Origin: Cristatella mucedo
Lineage: Eukaryota; Bryozoa; Phylactolaemata; Cristatellidae
Length of the DNA stretch: 60,000 bases
Assembly: GCA_009760855.2 (NCBI GenBank)
Contig: WPIO01000104.1
Location: 697,501 to 757,500 of the forward strand
Direction: 5' to 3'
Positions 10,633 through 21,135 of the stretch are shown in pieces. The first letter of the stretch is position 1, and every line of letters starts with the position of its first letter. The translations under genes were made by a program, and so were the position numbers. The notes below the pieces were generated by a model. The model searched no databases, had not been told where the DNA came from, and was given only the letters and a program-made list of their open reading frames with translations.

Positions 10633-11036
10633 TTCTGTATATCATACAAAAGCTTATTGATTTTAGCAATGTATGAATTAGGTACTTTTCTAGATTTTCC
10701 AAGATAATCCACAGCAGCACTAATAGAATTTACTACTCCAGTATTTCCAACAGCAAGTTCACGAATCCACAGTTCTCTTTTATCAAATACTTCGGAATCA
10801 CTCTTTAAAACCAATGGAATAACTTGAATGTCTTTTCCAACTCTTTCTTTTGGTCTTAAATAGTCTAAAACTCTGTGTTCTTGTATGATTCTTCTTTTTT
10901 TATTTAATTCTAGAAAAATATTAGGAGTATTTCCTTCCATAGTATTTTCACTAAGCTTTTCTAAAATTTGTTGTAAAGGTCGGGATATTTTTCCAGTTCC
11001 TTTTGCCCCAATAATATCAAGTAAATAGTGAGACAT
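10629..11036 (-). pseudogene. Uncharacterised virion-cluster protein (truncated), element A
   Basis: 135 codons starting SHYLLDIIGAKGTGKISRPL and ending at a TGA overlapping the start of the next gene (TGACA/ATGACA arrangement). It resembles the 3' part of the element C frame at about 53480-53660 (YFLDKIKAKGSVSN). The 5' part is cut off by LINE sequence beginning at about 11040. Function unknown. Charged, with no membrane segment. In C the same gene is larger and follows the packaging ATPase. Confidence 0.45.
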
Positions 11037-11039
11037 AAA

Positions 11040-11845
11040 ACCTTGAAGTCAGTATGCTGCTTGATGGGTAGCAAGTGCAGGGAATAATAATAATAATAAT
11101 AATATACTTGATAAAGCGCCCTCTGAGAACTTAATCTCTTTCTAGACGCTTTAAATTTGCTGCAAAGGGAAATGCAATTAAATGGTAAGTAAAATCATGC
11201 TTGAAAAACAAACGAAATGAATACCATGGTTAGGGGTGACATGCACAGGGTCAGCATGCAAATGTGGTTAGTGGCAGCATGCACAGTGTCAGCACGCATA
11301 AGCACATCAAGGACGAATCACAGGGACCCACTAAATGCTGTCCTAAATAGGTGTTTTTAAGTTTTTTTTAAATGTTGTCAGGTCAGGGGATGTTCTGACG
11401 CAGGTCGGGAGGGAGTTCCAGGCTTTGGGAGCATACGAACTAAATGCACGGTCTCCAAAGAATTTGAGGTTTGTACGAGGTATTTCTAGACTGTTGGATT
11501 CCGAAAAGCGGGTGGTACGATGCTTGGCCTGATGGGGGAGTATGTCGGAGAGATAGGCTGGAGCCATAGAATGAAGGGACCTAAAAGTGAGCGACAAAAC
11601 CTTGAAGTCAATCCGTTGCTTGACTGGTAGCCAGTGCAGGTCGGCGAGAAGTGGAGTAATGTGGCAACTGCGACGCTCACGGCAGACAAGTCTAGCTGCC
11701 GAGTTTTGCACCAGCTGCAATCGCCTGATCGCACATGCTGGTAGGCCAGTAAGCAGTGAGTTGCAGAAGTCGAGACGAGATGTCACGAATGCATGGACCA
11801 ACTTAGATGTGGTATCTTTATCTAAACAAGCTCGAATCGTTAAGA
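11040..11845 (-). mobile_element. L2-type LINE fragment, minus strand
   Basis: Carries the same RT C-terminal frame as 5721-6422 (11343-11876, TIRACLDKDTTSKLVHAFVTS to DLTTFKKNLKTPI), the same 3' UTR and an inverted ATT tail at about 11083-11105. A small extra 3' piece lies at 11040-11082. It marks the broken right end of element A. Confidence 0.85.
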
Positions 11846-12310
11846 AGTGGTACAATATGGCAACTGCCAAGTTCACGACAGATAAGCCTAGCAGCAGAGT
11901 TTTGCAAGAACCGTCAGCATCTTATTTCAGAGTCCGTTAAGACCTGCAAGTTTGAAGAAGCTAAAAACGTACCTGTTTATCGCAGCATCTAATAGCCCTT
12001 TGCGTGCTGACACTGAACACGCTACCAAAACCCGTATTTTACATGTTCACACTGTGTATGTCACCTTAAACCATGTTTTTTTGTCGACATTGTGCATGCA
12101 GACATTGTGTGTATTAATCATTTGATCATTCTTTCTTTACAGCACATTCAAAGTACCCGAAAAGATAATTCTCTAAGGGCTCTATGTGCCAATGTATTTT
12201 TATTGTTAAGGTAACGAGTTATAGGAGACGAGATGAAGTGTCACAAATGCAAACACTAACTCGAATGTGGCGTCTCTGTCTAAGCAGGCCCTGATGTTTG
12301 ATATTTTATG
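11846..12310. mobile_element. Older L2-derived fragments
   Basis: The segment 11990-12210 repeats the 3' UTR signature (gtgctgacactgaacacgct, later catgttcacactgtgtatgt) in plus orientation but strongly diverged. At 12220-12300 a minus-strand piece resembles the RT segment ending in tctgtctaagcaggccctga. No intact frame. Interpreted as nested decayed L2 copies. Confidence 0.55.
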
Positions 12311-12336
12311 TAGCTAAAAAAAGTAAGCAGAGTTGG

Positions 12337-12482
12337 TGAGCCGTGATGGCACACGAGGTAAGGCGGTTGCTTTCACGACCTCGGTCCCGATGTCGTGGGT
12401 TCAATTCCTGCAGTGGGCGATTCTATATCGCCACTGCAAGCGGTGGTGATAGCCGTAAAGGCTCTTCTGTCGCTATACAAAA
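12337..12482 (+). mobile_element. tRNA-derived SINE, plus strand
   Basis: Polymerase III A-box-like TGGCACACGAGG (12347-12358) and a perfect B box GGTTCAATTCC (12398-12408) at tRNA spacing, followed by a non-tRNA body (gtgggcgattctatatcgcc) and an end with cgctatacaaa. A related copy lies on the other strand at 14300-14450. No acceptor stem is formed, so it is not a functional tRNA gene. Confidence 0.75.
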
Positions 12483-12715
12483 AGAGGCTGTTTAATCAGC
12501 TAGGAATTAATTATAATTGATTATAATTAATTAGAGTTGGCTGTGGAGCTGATTTGGTCGTCAAGTAAGAAGTCCCTTTGGAACAGGAACCGTGTGCAGA
12601 TGCTACAAGAGATATTCTAGCCGAGCCCGGTTCGAGGGTTCAGCAATAGAATTTTCGAGTGACATCAGGTTTACCCATAATAAATAAGTTTGCTTTTAAT
12701 GTCATTCAATTTGAG
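12483..12715. other. No feature seen
   Basis: Mixed AT-rich and GC-balanced DNA without a supported frame. A short stretch (cccggttcgagggttcagca, about 12628-12647) looks like a lone B-box remnant, but there is no matching A box. Confidence 0.4.
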
Positions 12716-12719
12716 AAAG

Positions 12720-12910
12720 CTTGCTGTCATGCAATGGTTGTTGCCATCAATACGTGCTGTAACAGAATCGAAAGACAACCTAAATCTGCATTCCTGAGAA
12801 GGTTGTTATATGCTCGCAGCAAAGCTGCCTCTGTAGAGTAATTGGCTCTCAAATCTGATGGGAACTTGAATAATTGAGGCTTCAAGTTCTGATGAGGCAA
12901 GAGATGCATG
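12720..12910 (-). mobile_element. L2-type reverse transcriptase fragment
   Basis: A 60-codon minus-strand frame with LRANYSTEAALLRAYNNLLR, matching the RT fragment at about 27490-27560 (IRANQSTESALLRVYNNLLR). Part of the RT palm/fingers region of a non-LTR element; both ends truncated. Confidence 0.7.
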
Positions 12911-13236
12911 GGTGATGAATGAAAAGTGGTAGGAAGACTGGGCGAATTCGTTTAAAGCTCTCACGGTCTTCTTAATCTAATAATTAATTGCCGTCTTAAT
13001 TATAAGAATTAACTCTAAATAGGCGCCGTGCAGTTGACGGCAGCAGCTTTCGCGGACCAGTAGCCGTGCACTACAAAACTGTGAATTTTTACTCAGAACT
13101 TCGCGGGTTTGGCACAAAAACGAACCGTCATTATTTTCATTTTTTGTTATTGAATCCTAAAGTGCATTCGAAAGTGGGATAAAACATTCGGTCACTTATG
13201 AAAATTACAGGCTATAACAATAATAGTAATAATCAT

Positions 13237-13266
13237 ATTCAACCGATGCTGAAGTATCGGTTGAAT
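13237..13266 (+). repeat. Perfect 11-bp-stem inverted repeat
   Basis: ATTCAACCGAT (13237-13247) and its exact complement ATCGGTTGAAT (13256-13266) separated by gctgaagt. Could form a hairpin. No neighbouring gene gives it a role. Confidence 0.7.
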
Positions 13267-13329
13267 GAGCCTCCGTAGAATCCTGCAGGTAATAGATCTC
13301 GTAAACTTCGTAGCGCGCCAGTTCTTTAT

Positions 13330-13400
13330 CTGGCGGATAGAGTTAGTCAGTAGAGCAGAGGTCTTAAGTGCGCCCGTAAGTTCAATCGCGCCTCCGAAAT
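13330..13400 (+). other. Degenerate tRNA-like sequence
   Basis: The stretch has an A-box-like tagtcagtagagc and, after about 30 bases, agttcaatcgcgcc resembling a B box, but no clean acceptor stem. Probably the head of a decayed SINE or a tRNA pseudogene. Confidence 0.3.
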
Positions 13401-14279
13401 AATGCGGCATTATAGAGTGCGACAGACAGAGTCCACCCCCCTGACAGAGTTCACCCCCCCCCCCGCCCGCCCACCTCCCTCACGAGCCTTTCACTGCGCC
13501 GGCGAAGTGAACCGTCGTCCCGGATGCACACCCGTGCTTTCGCTACTCATTCTCACCTTCTCTTCGTCTCGCACCTTCTCGACTCCCTCTCAATCGCATG
13601 GACACTGTGCAGTCCTTTCCGGCGTCGGCGTGCGGGTCAACATCAAACGCACCGAAAAGTTTATTGAGACAGCTGTAGTTTTGCGGGCGAAGCGCCGAAA
13701 CGGCGGTTCGCTCCGTCAGTCTCATTAAGACCAAAATTCGCGGTATGCGGTTCCCGAGTTGCAATGGTGAGGAGCTGGTCATGCGAAAAATTATGGCTAA
13801 GGCATCGTAAAAGCCGAAGAGAGGTAATAAGCGTAAATAGGTAAACGGAACTCCAATCGGCAGAAAGAGAGCAGACGTCGTTGCGTAGGAACTTCGGAAG
13901 TAGTTACGAAGTATTAAACAGGCAGAACAAAAGGTTCAGTCTCCAACGGTCGTTCGTTATGCGTCGGAATAGAGCAGCTAATTTGTAGCCCATAGAGGAC
14001 ATGAGGTCTTCGAGAACGCTGAAGTTTGTGTGTTAGTTCAGCTAGGTATAAAATAACCTGGCCAAGACAAGCCGTGTGGGTCAGAGTAAGCAATTAGCTC
14101 TGTATACGTTGCGACGGTGGTGTGCTGTACCAGCAAGATTATTACTGATATTCATCGTTCGCTGTTCCTGAATTAAAATGACTAGGAACGGATTTCGGGA
14201 TAATTTATGGCCAAGGCAGCATAAATGCAGTAGCCGTGTATTGGGCAGTTAGCAGCACTTCTGTAGCTAGCCTTGGCCT
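13401..14279. other. Intergenic host DNA, no supported gene
   Basis: GC-rich from 13430 to 13740 (C-rich tract at 13430-13475), then mixed. Open frames at 13402-13782 are not matched by any domain and lack coding signals on inspection. Two loosely similar phrases (aattatggctaaggcatcgt at about 13780 and aatttatggccaaggcagca at about 14202) hint at an old duplicated repeat. Confidence 0.35.
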
Positions 14280-14299
14280 TTAGGCTGAGCATCTTGATA

Positions 14300-14450
14300 T
14301 TATTTTTATAGCGACAGATGAGCTTTTAAACGGCTGTCACCGTAACTTATAGCAGCGATTAAGGATCGCCCACCTCAGGATTCGAACCCACGATCTCGGT
14401 CACGAGGTCGTGAAAAGCAAGCACGTCACCTAGTGTGCCATTGCTAACCG
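14300..14450 (-). mobile_element. tRNA-derived SINE, minus strand
   Basis: Read on the minus strand it has A box TGGCACACTAGG (14440-14429), B box GGTTCGAATCC (14388-14378), the gtgggcgatc body and the gacagccgtttaaaagctca segment ending in tgtcgctata, as in the plus-strand copy at 12337-12482. Same family, inverted. Confidence 0.75.
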
Positions 14451-14459
14451 ACTTAGCCG

Positions 14460-15015
14460 CACGAGAGCTGTTGCCTGGTGTTGTGCTTGTCTGCTGCTGC
14501 TATTGTAATTAGCACAAGAGTCCGGCCACTAATGTGTGCCCCACCTGCACCCGGTGGTTGGGCAACTGACTCGGCACAGCTGCAGGCCTTTGATGTAGGG
14601 AATGTTGCCAGCAGCAGCTGCATTCCCCAACTGATGGTGATTCAGCTGAAGGGGAGGAGGAGTCTTACAGGTATAGGCTTGAGAGGGATACACCGAGAGT
14701 CTTGTTTATCGTTCACGTCCACGATGGTGCTTCCCTGAGACTCTGCCCAGCAGGAGCTACAGCAACACAGCGACGGCATGATCGCTGCTGAACGCTTGTA
14801 ACTCTCAGTCGCTGTAATGTAATGTATCTCAGTCTGTAACTCCATAACAGCCACAAGGATTATTCAGGAGAGTTTTTTTTTATTATACGAGACCGGAGAA
14901 GCAAGAAGAGTGACGAAGATGTGACGAGAGTGACGAAGATGCCTGCCTCCACCGTAGGTGCAAGCCGAGCTGCGGAGGGTGTGTGAGCTGCCTTTCTTGC
15001 CGAAAGAAAAAGCCG
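14460..15015. other. Host intergenic DNA 3' of the 14-3-3 gene
   Basis: No supported gene. Short open frames at 14478-14854 have no recognisable domain. The region leads into a block of tandem repeats. Confidence 0.35.
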
Positions 15016-15016
15016 G

Positions 15017-15160
15017 GCAGCAGCAGCAGTGGTGACTGGGGGCAGCAGCAGCAGTGGTGACTGGGGGCAGCAGCAGCAGTGGTGACTGGGGGCAGCAGCA
15101 GCAGTGGTGACTGGGGGCAGCAGCAGCAGTGGTGACTGGGGGCAGCAGCAGCAGTGACTG
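15017..15160 (+). repeat. 25-bp minisatellite with embedded CAG units
   Basis: About six tandem copies of a 25-base unit containing cagcagcagcagt and ggtgactggggg (for example starts at 15021, 15046 and 15071). Translated frames across it are repetitive artefacts. Confidence 0.9.
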
Positions 15161-15219
15161 TGGAGAGGGCCCACGGGAAGTGTGCGACCGCATGCAGCAG
15201 CAGCAGTCATGGCAAGCTT

Positions 15220-15238
15220 ACACACACACACACACACA

Positions 15239-15327
<89 letters not shown>

Positions 15328-15328
15328 G
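15220..15328 (+). repeat. (CA)n microsatellite
   Basis: About 110 bases of nearly perfect CA dinucleotide repeat with two CT interruptions. It generates long false His/Thr and Cys/Val frames. Confidence 0.95.
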
Positions 15329-15483
15329 CACGCTCTCGGGAACCGTGTATGGCGCACGAAAGTAGAGTTCAGTTGGGAGCGGCTGCTATTTGATAAACGA
15401 GATAGTGAGAAAAACGTTAGTGAGAGAAGGAGACGTAGTGTGAGAGATATAACGACACAGACGAAAGAGATTGACAGCCATGA

Positions 15484-15486
<3 letters not shown>

Positions 15487-15517
<31 letters not shown>
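15487..15517 (+). repeat. (GA)n microsatellite
   Basis: About 15 GA units, just downstream (in transcription sense) of the last 14-3-3 exon. Confidence 0.95.
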
Positions 15518-15518
<1 letters not shown>

Positions 15519-15758
15519 CATTAGCACTGGCACTAGCCAGAACTCCTGCAGCGCCATCTGCCGGTGGACAGAGAAAGAGGAGAGCACGTACAGAATGCCC
15601 ACGGGCAAGCCTTCACTACTCGCGAGCTCGTCGCGCTCGTGTGCGTTCGGTACACATCGTCGGCGGCTGTGCAGGCGCATGCTTATTCTGCCCTCCAATA
15701 TGTCGGCCGCCTGTCAGTGATGAAAGGAGCTGCAAGCTGAGGCCTCCCGTCTTGGCTT

Positions 15759-16865
15759 TTATGACTTTTCAACGTCGTCGACGTCGTTCTCGTCGCCTGC
15801 GAAAAAAGACCCGGCAAAAGATGGCGAGGCAGTGAGCCTGTGTAGTTCGATCAAACGGCGGCTGCTGTGGCTTCGGGCGGGCGCAGAGCGCTGCCTCGGC
15901 ACGTAGGCGGACAGGGGTAGAGAGGACGGCGCAGGCTCACTCTGCAGGTCGGACGTCCAGAGAGTCAGGTTGTCACGAAGCAGCTGCATGATGAGTGTCG
16001 AGTCCTTGTAGCTCTCCTCGGTCAGATCGTCTATCTCGGCGACAGCGGCGTCGAACGCCATCTTGGCCAGATCGCAGGCGAGGTTGGGCTCGTTGACAAT
16101 CTCGTAGTAAAAGACGGAGAAGTTGAGCGCCAGGCCGAGACGGATCGGGTTCGTCGGCAGCAGCTTTGTCATGGCGATGTTGCTGGCGGACTGGTAGGCC
16201 TGCAGGCTGTTGTCGGCCAACTCCTTTCGGTGGCTGTCCACTTGGACCTCGACCAAGTAGCGATAGTAGTCACCTTTCCTACAAACCGGAAGCAGCACGC
16301 TGCTGTGGAAGGAGGCCGCTGCAAATAAGCAGCGCTTTGTTTGCAGCTGCTAGCTGCCAGCAGTTACAGTAACAGCCGTCAAGCGGCTGCAGCAGAGCTG
16401 CAACGAGATCAACATACCGGGGCAAAGCTTCGACGGGGCGGCTCGAGCGGCAAGGCGGCAAGCTTACATTTTAAAGTAGAACACCGAGGCCTCATCCTTG
16501 GACGAGGCCTCGGGCCCTGCGGGCCCATTCGCCACCGGGATCAGGTTCCGGTCGAGAAGGTCGATTATATCGTTGCATTCCTTCACCAGCTCTTCCTTCA
16601 CCTGCCCGACGTAGGAAATGCTTGCTGCTCCGTAGGAGCGACAAAGAGAGATGGCGGCCTACGCCTCACTCAGGCGGCGGAGGCTGCCCACTCGAGTGGT
16701 CAATGACGCTCATGCTGCTGCCAAACAGCAGCATTAGTGCTGGCATTAGCAATGCGTAAACCGGAAGCACCTCGTGAATAACAGGAAGTACCTGGGATTG
16801 AAAGCAAGGAGCAGCTGAGCCATTGCAGCCTCGGTCGCACCATTCCTCTGCTGGCGAGCGCTTGT

Positions 16866-16922
<57 letters not shown>

Positions 16923-17939
16923 CAGGATCATCGCTGTCACACGATGCACCGATCACAGGAGGAGCGGCATGCAAGGCTGACGCTGACGCACCTTCTCACG
17001 GTATTGCTTGAGACGCTCCAGCTTGGGCCCCTCGGTGCCCTTCTCCTTCTCCTTTTGCTCGATGCTGCTGATGAAGCGCCACGAGGCTCGGCGCGCGCCG
17101 ATGACGTTCTTGTATGCCACGGACAGCAGGTTCCTCTCCTCGACCGTGAGATCCGGATTGATGGCTGCCACCTGCTTCATGTGGTCCGCCATCTCTGCAC
17201 GAGAGGGGGAAGGGAGATTGGCACGATTGCGGGCGGCTCGCCAAGTGAGGTGGCTGCTAGCGGCCCCATCGCTCTCGAGCAGAGCCGGCGCCCGATGGAG
17301 GACCGCAGCAGCTCGCTCTGCAAACGGCGAGCGCACGTGAAAAGCCCACCGGAAGTCCAGCGGCAAGAGCGTGCAGGCAGCAGCCAGTGGATAATGGAAC
17401 GAGTGCCTCTTTTCTTATCAGCCAAGCTCGGCTAGATTAGCGAGCTAGCTAAACAAGCCGAACGATAATCTAACCGAACAAACCTGGGAGGGGGAGGGTC
17501 AGCACGTGAGGTTCGAGATGCCACCTTCGAATGAGGAATGCCTGTGGCAAAGGATATAGAGGTGCCGGAAAAGCCTGGCTGAGTCGTTAGGCTGAGCTGG
17601 GCAGGAGGGCAGACGAGTCAGTGGCAGCGAGAGGGATTACGCAGTCTTACCTACTACCACTGTCTAGGACACCGGCCGAATCCTGGTCCGAGGGAGGGTA
17701 AGACAAGCAGGCGGCACTCACGTGACTACCGGTCCAAAGCAGGAGCTGGCAGCAGCAGCAAATCCCGAGGTCAAATGCCCACGGTGGCAACGAGGAGACA
17801 TGCCCAATTTTGCATAGATACCAAGCAGGTCTTTCTGCAGCATGGACCTCGAAGTCCAGCCGTGTTCAAATGCATATTATAGAGGAGAGATGGGTAAGCG
17901 GCTGAGTCAGCTATGTAACCAGAGAGATGAGCAGCACTT

Positions 17940-17999
<60 letters not shown>

Positions 18000-19585
18000 C
18001 TTGCAGCTGAGTCACTCAGCAATTCGATGGCTGAACTCGATGACTGAATTCGATGACTGAACTCGAGCAGCAGCAGCCGACTCGGGGGGGGGGGACTGGG
18101 GCCACCAACACAGCACATGCCCCCCTCTCTACCAGCTGCTGTCCCGAATAGCTGAAAGCTCTCGGGTAGAGGTAGTAGCTCAAAAATCTCTAGATCGCAG
18201 CCGTCCTCCACTTCGGGGTTGTTGTCCAAAGCGGCGGACGGCTGGCGCCAATTGCTGCTGCTCTGCCCCAATGCCGCAGGGTTTAGAGCAGGTGCCCTTA
18301 CCGTCATATGTGTACAGCCAGAGCTCATGATGTAAGCACCCATGCTGTGTGGCCTCACGACAACGTCTGAGCAAGGTCGTGGACTCAGCTCTGTGGCATA
18401 TGTGAAGCAATTGAATAGAGATTAGAATTAGAATTAGAGATTAAGTTCACTTCGGGTGCTATACAAATGAATGATATATATGTATCAATAAATAAAAAAG
18501 GCTTCTCATATTTACAAAGGTTGCATGCTGACCCTGTGCATGTCACCCCTAACCATGTTATTCATTTTGTTTGTTTTTCAAGCATGATTTTACTTACCAT
18601 TCAATTGCATTTCCCTTTGCAGCAAATGTAAAGCACCTAGAGAGAGATTAAGTTCTCTGAGGGCGCTTTATCAAGTACAGTATAATTATTATTATTATTA
18701 AAGGTGGCAAGGGGCAACTGCAGGGGTTGGCAGGACCCACAATGCAGGCTAAGCTTACGTCAGCCTAAGCCAGTTATCACACCACTCGTCGCAGGCAGGG
18801 ATGGTGCACAAGAGTCAGAGAGCCCCGGCTGCTTTGCACCATTGCTGAGTCAGCTTGGCAACGGGAGAGATGAGCAGCAGGGCTGTTGCAGCAGGCAGCA
18901 GCAGCAGCTGAGTCACTCAGCAATTCGATGGCAAGCTGAACCCGAGGCTGAATCCGTGCAGCAGCCGACTCGGGGGGGGGGCGGCTGGGGCCAACAGCAC
19001 AGCACATGCCCCCTCTCCCTCCCTACCAGCTGCTGTCCCGAATAACTGAAAGCTCTCGGGTAGGTACTAGCTCAAAGTTCTCTAAATCGCTGCGACGACG
19101 GCAGGCGACGGCGGCAGCAGCTACGACTGCGACCCGCGAAACGCGGCGTGGCTGCTGCTGCGCGTGCGACGACGACCGAGGCAGCGATTCGCGTAGGCCC
19201 GGTCGAGACAGGCGGCCGAGTCGCGCGGGACGTCGGGCACAAACGGCAAACAGCAACGTCGCGAAACGCGGCGTTGCTGCTGCGACTGCCGGCGAGTAAC
19301 AAGGTGGCGGCGGCGGCGGCGATGACGACGACGACGACGGCGGCGGCGGGCGCCAATCGCACGCAGCCGCTGCAGCCACCGCTGCTTGTAGCCGTCGTAG
19401 CCTGCCGTAGCCTGCCCGGCAGCAGCTACGAGCGACTACGTGCGACTGCCGCTGCTCGTAGTCGTCGCGGCAGCCTCCGACCCAATACCCCAGGGTTTAG
19501 AGCAGGTGCCCTTACCGTCATAACGTTCAGCTTGCTCGGCCACTTTGGCCAGATACACTAAGATCTCTCTTTCCTCATGCGACAT
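15759..19585 (-). CDS. 14-3-3 protein, five exons (complete)
   Basis: Exons on the minus strand: 19585-19516, 17194-16992, 16601-16468, 16278-15941 and 15796-15759, 783 nt in total (260 residues plus stop). All have GT donors and AG acceptors, and phases 1, 0, 2 and 1 fit. 14-3-3 proteins are dimeric cytosolic adaptors that bind phosphoserine/threonine motifs on signalling proteins. The signatures [11 protein letters not shown] (exon 2) and [11 protein letters not shown] (exon 4) are present, as are K/R residues of the binding groove (RRASWR; RYL in exon 4). An acidic tail [12 protein letters not shown] ends the protein. Residues resemble the epsilon-type more than zeta, but I do not assign an isoform. 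Intron 4 (15940-15797, 144 nt) has no in-frame stop. Introns 1 and 2 contain CAG tracts. Exon 1 sits in the duplicated segment shared with 1-1844. Confidence 0.9.
16867..16920 (+). repeat. (CAG)18 tract in 14-3-3 intron 2
   Basis: 18 uninterrupted CAG triplets (CTG on the transcribed sense strand) between exon 2 and exon 3. It gives a false poly-Ser/poly-Leu/poly-Cys frame; it is intronic. Confidence 0.9.
17930..18315 (-). pseudogene. Truncated third copy of 14-3-3 exon 1/intron 1 junction
   Basis: Within intron 1 of the complete gene lies another copy of the duplicated DNA: gtcactcagcaattcgatgg (18008-18027), the G-rich tract, gctctcgggtag, and ggtttagagcaggtgccctt next to a donor (minus-strand TATGACGGTAAGG at about 18306-18294). 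Only the last codons of exon 1 are preserved upstream of the donor; the rest is replaced by unrelated DNA. It is an exon 1 relic, showing that this segment has been copied at least twice locally. Confidence 0.6.
17941..17997 (+). repeat. (CAG)19 tract in 14-3-3 intron 1
   Basis: 19 CAG triplets inside the truncated duplicate. The paralogous sites at 1-30 and 18881-18910 have only short CAG runs, so this array expanded locally. Confidence 0.9.
18440..18484 (+). mobile_element. SINE 3'-tail fragment
   Basis: tagagattaagttcacttcg followed by gggtgctatacaaatgaat matches the tail of the SINE at 25054-25200 (agagattaagttctcttggg then gcgctatacaaacgaat). No tRNA head is present. Confidence 0.5.
18516..18700 (+). 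mobile_element. L2-type LINE 3' UTR fragment
   Basis: Contains gcatgctgaccctgtgcatg, tcacccctaaccatgttatt and agagattaagttctctgagg followed by an ATT tail, as at 6530-6716. Inserted in intron 1 of the 14-3-3 gene. Confidence 0.85.
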
Positions 19586-20475
19586 GGCCGATGGTGCGTA
19601 GAAGCGGCGAAACGATTCGAGTCAATTCGAGGACGAAACCGAGCAGCAGCCGTAACTCTTCAAAATGGCCGTCAACGACGAACCGATAATAGCCCGTCGG
19701 CGTCCCGCGGTTGCCCTGGTTCCTTCTGGTGGGCGTGCCCTCCGGCGCCCTAAGCTCTCGCTGCGCGGAGCGCGGCTGTCTGGACCGCGCGACTCGAAAT
19801 GAAGGCGTTAAAGGGCCGTACATTTGCGACCGCATTTTCATTCGCACAAAAGTTTTTCCATCTTTTGAAACGAGTGCGAGGGGTCTGGCCGAGCGCCGTC
19901 GGTAGCGTTCCTTGCAGCGTATCGAGAGCTCGCCCGTGAAGGGGCAGCTGACTGTGGATTTCAGCGGCGGCCGCGGCTGACGCACTCCATCAGCCGCCCG
20001 CAGCTGCAGCGCGCCGCTCGTAGACGTCCAGTGCCTGGGCCGGTACGCGCCAGCGAGGCGTCGACTTGTCCGTAAAGCCTTGCCACCACCGGACCCGCGC
20101 GCCGCCCGTGCTGAGCAACTGCAGCGGCAGCGGCCGCTTCCGGCGAGGCAACTGGCGAGGACGCGTCGTGAACTAGCGCGCGTCCGCAGGCGTCGTGCGA
20201 GTGCGAGACGCATTATTTGGAGTGCTTGAAACGCGCTTGACTGTCGGCGAGCGTGGGGCGCGAGGAAATCGGTCGTCCGTCGCCAAAGGCCGAGTGCTAA
20301 CGCATGACACTCTGCAATCCAGCGGTCGCTACGGCTCACCCGAATTCACCCATCCCTCTCCAAGGGATGAACGTCCCACTCTCCTTACGAGCGGCCGCAG
20401 GCGCGGCGTTTTAAGCTTGGCGGCGCGCCGAAAACGCATCGACGCGAGAGCGTGCGCGATGTCTTTAGTAGCCAT
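18881..20475 (-). other. Right copy of segmental duplication (14-3-3 exon 1, intron start, upstream DNA)
   Basis: Direct counterpart of 1-1844 (offset 18880 at the left edge, about 18630 at the viral border because of indels). It includes exon 1 (19516-19585) and 19586-20475, the GC-rich promoter-side DNA. Near-identical runs such as cgcactccatcagccgcccg in both copies argue for fairly recent duplication. Upstream frames at 19575-20339 have no domain and are not supported. Confidence 0.8.
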
Positions 20476-20720
20476 GATGATGTTTTTCCATTTTACGACA
20501 TTTTTATTTTCTCGACTCGTACCTTTTCCCCTTTTACATTTTTATTTTTTCGATTCATCCCCGTTAAAATCGGACTCATTTTACAAATAAAAACATCGTA
20601 AAAGGAGAAAAGTAGTCATCTAAAAATAAAAGCATCGTAAAAAGAAAAAACACATCATCACTAGGATATCTGTTACAAAATCTTTATATATTATAGTAAA
20701 AATTTTTTGCAAAAACAAAA
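20476..20720 (+). repeat. Left terminal inverted repeat of element B, internally palindromic
   Basis: Matches 1845-2090 directly and 34580-34831 inverted. 20476-20659 is an imperfect palindrome: the outer arm has gatgatg then acgacatttttattttc, and the inner arm ends with its near complement and catcatc. The middle contains the smaller inverted segments around cctcccgttaaaatcggactc-like sequence. Could fold as a long hairpin. Confidence 0.8.
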
Positions 20721-20734
20721 AAGTTTCTAAAATT

Positions 20735-21135
20735 TCTCAGGCTCTTTATGCTACTGTCCTATTCATTATTTCAACAAGTGCAACACTCTTTTTACTAGTA
20801 GCTTCTACAACCCGTGTTTCATGCCTTTCCATTTCTTTCATGAACTCTCCTTTAAGCTCAGATCCAGGATCTGCTGTTATCTTCATCGGCCATTTCAATG
20901 AACTTTTTGTGTAAATATCTATAATAGCTTGTGTCACTTCTTTACAAGTCTTTGTTTTAAGTGGTCTTGAATCTTTATATCTGCTAGCAACATCAATAAC
21001 AACACTCAAAGCATATCTGTGTCCAGAGTATATTTGGCATATAAAAAATATAAAATACTTGGTGACTTTCATCAGGTTCAACTATATCATAAAACCTGTT
21101 TGAATTACTTTTGGCCTGGGTTTGAATATTTGACT
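20735..21135 (-). pseudogene. rve integrase remnant of element B
   Basis: Readable core 20746-21081: VIDVASRYKDSRPLK, TADPGSELKGEF and ALVEIMNRTVA. The catalytic Glu of the last block is present here (Gln in element A), but the SEF of the second block has become SEL. The C-terminal domain seen in element A is missing because sequence between the terminal repeat and the core is deleted. N-terminal part decayed near 21040. Confidence 0.8.

Larger units (their letters stand above)
1845..11036 (-). mobile_element. Element A: integrated Maverick/Polinton-type virus, right half missing
   Basis: Begins with a terminal repeat (1845-2090) that is the reverse complement of 34580-34831. It carries integrase, fibre, YqaJ nuclease, major capsid, pVI-like and penton-like genes on the minus strand. 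Gene order equals element B (20476-34831), and the left host flank is the same 14-3-3 upstream DNA, so A and B are duplicates of one insertion. A ends in LINE sequence at about 11040; no polymerase, packaging ATPase, protease or right terminal repeat is found. All major genes carry stops or frameshifts. Confidence 0.85.

Noticed and set aside
12337-12415. Functional tRNA genes at the B-box-containing sites (12340, 14380, 25060)
   Set aside because: No acceptor stem pairing; each continues into a SINE body and has related copies.
15017-15160. Regular direct repeats as a CRISPR array
   Set aside because: Head-to-tail minisatellite without unique spacers, in an animal genome.
14860-15835. Long His/Thr, Cys/Val and Leu-rich reading frames
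   Set aside because: They are translations of the (CA)n, 25-bp and (GA)n repeats.
16823-18060. Poly-Ser and poly-Gln frames as a glutamine-repeat protein
   Set aside because: CAG tracts lie in introns of the 14-3-3 gene, whose exons are on the other strand.
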